Shown here piece after piece: positions 63,841 through 64,000 of a stretch of 64,000 nucleotides of DNA. The translations under genes and the position numbers were made by a program. Each line of letters starts with the position of its first letter. Positions within the stretch are counted from its first letter, which is position 1. Origin of the DNA: Fischerella sp. CENA71. GTDB taxonomy: Bacteria; Cyanobacteriota; Cyanobacteriia; Cyanobacteriales; Nostocaceae. The notes below the pieces were generated by a model. It made no database searches and had not been told where the DNA came from. It saw only the letters and a list, made by a program, of their open reading frames with translations. Where the stretch lies: the NCBI GenBank assembly GCA_024239075.1, contig JANBVI010000044.1, positions 1-64,000 on the forward strand. Reading direction: 5' to 3'.

Positions 63841-64000
63841 CTAAACCATTAAATTCTCAAACACCGCCGCAGCACCCATTCCACCGCCAACGCACATTGT
63901 TACTAAACCGTAGCGAACGTCACGTCGTTTCATTTCGTGTAAAATAGTTGCTGTCAGCTTCGCACCTGTACAACCCAAAGGATGACCGAGTGCGATCGCA
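63841..64000 (-). CDS. fadA: Thiolase (acetyl-CoA acyltransferase), C-terminal 52 residues, cut by window edge
   Basis: The minus strand reads [20 protein letters not shown] then [32 protein letters not shown] and a stop at 63841-63843. It includes the thiolase GHPLGCTGA motif with the active-site His and the C-terminal CVGGGMGAA motif with the proton-transferring Cys. Together with fadE downstream it marks a beta-oxidation operon; a fadB-like gene would be expected further upstream, outside the window. Confidence 0.92.
   Translation of the reverse strand, partial: AIALGHPLGCTGAKLTATILHEMKRRDVRYGLVTMCVGGGMGAAAVFENLMV

Noticed and set aside
1-64000. tRNA, rRNA and replication-origin features
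   Set aside because: I looked for tRNA-like TTCGANTC arms, rRNA stretches and DnaA-box clusters and saw none that were convincing by eye.

Overview
The window comes from a filamentous, heterocyst-type cyanobacterium, most likely a Nostoc. The evidence is the many GCGATCGC (HIP1) palindromes, CCCCAGT-type heptanucleotide repeats and other Nostoc-style dispersed palindromes, an anabaenopeptin-type NRPS operon, a microviridin cluster, a sugar-uptake locus arranged like the Nostoc/Anabaena frtRABC-glcP-oprB genes, multidomain phosphorelay proteins and a Mo-dependent-nitrogenase C-terminal family protein. All family calls are from reading the sequence; no search was run.

Region 1 (1-24.6 kb, minus strand) is one long operon, in transcription order hphB, hphCD, apnA, apnB, an AvtA-like aminotransferase, apnC and apnD (cut by the window edge). 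Module order is A-PCP / C-A-PCP-E / C-A-PCP / C-A-PCP / C-A-NMT-PCP / TubC-C-A..., which is the anabaenopeptin layout: a ureido-linked residue, D-Lys, a hydrophobic residue, a homo-amino acid, an N-methylated residue (Ala-type pocket) and a last residue. HphB, HphCD and the aminotransferase should supply homotyrosine or homophenylalanine. hphA and the 3' end of apnD are not in the window.

Region 2 (25-36.2 kb) starts with a lamin-tail-domain protein carrying a tandem repeat (minus strand). A 1.07-kb leader follows that holds three copies of a 22-bp motif. Next come a microviridin precursor with a proline-rich spacer, a strongly structured and GC-richer 350-nt intergenic segment, the two ATP-grasp ligases mdnB and mdnC, a LamG-patatin fusion, a small hydrophobic protein, an ABC exporter and a coiled-coil/GUN4 protein. 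Two protease-inhibitor pathways thus lie about 2.4 kb apart.

Region 3 (36.4-49.8 kb) holds an OmpR-type two-component pair, an SLH/OprB porin, an MFS sugar permease and a sugar ABC transporter (frtC, frtB, frtA). A LacI-type regulator, frtR, is divergent from these and has a 30-bp perfect palindrome in front of it. An FMN reductase and an SDR dehydrogenase follow. This looks like a sugar uptake and use island.

Region 4 (50-60.8 kb) holds a GAF kinase cut short by an IS remnant that also removed the N-terminus of a CDP-diacylglycerol diphosphatase. It continues with a phosphorelay set (a REC-wHTH-Hpt-REC-REC-GGDEF protein, a hybrid kinase with an AhpD-like N-terminus and two CheY-like receivers), small proteins, an ISL3-type transposase remnant and an HNH protein. 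Region 5 (60.8-64 kb) is a FadE-like acyl-CoA dehydrogenase with repeat-derived inserts and the C-terminus of a thiolase.

A recurrent theme is that dispersed repeats have been inserted in frame into long coding regions (apnA, apnC, apnD, fadE).
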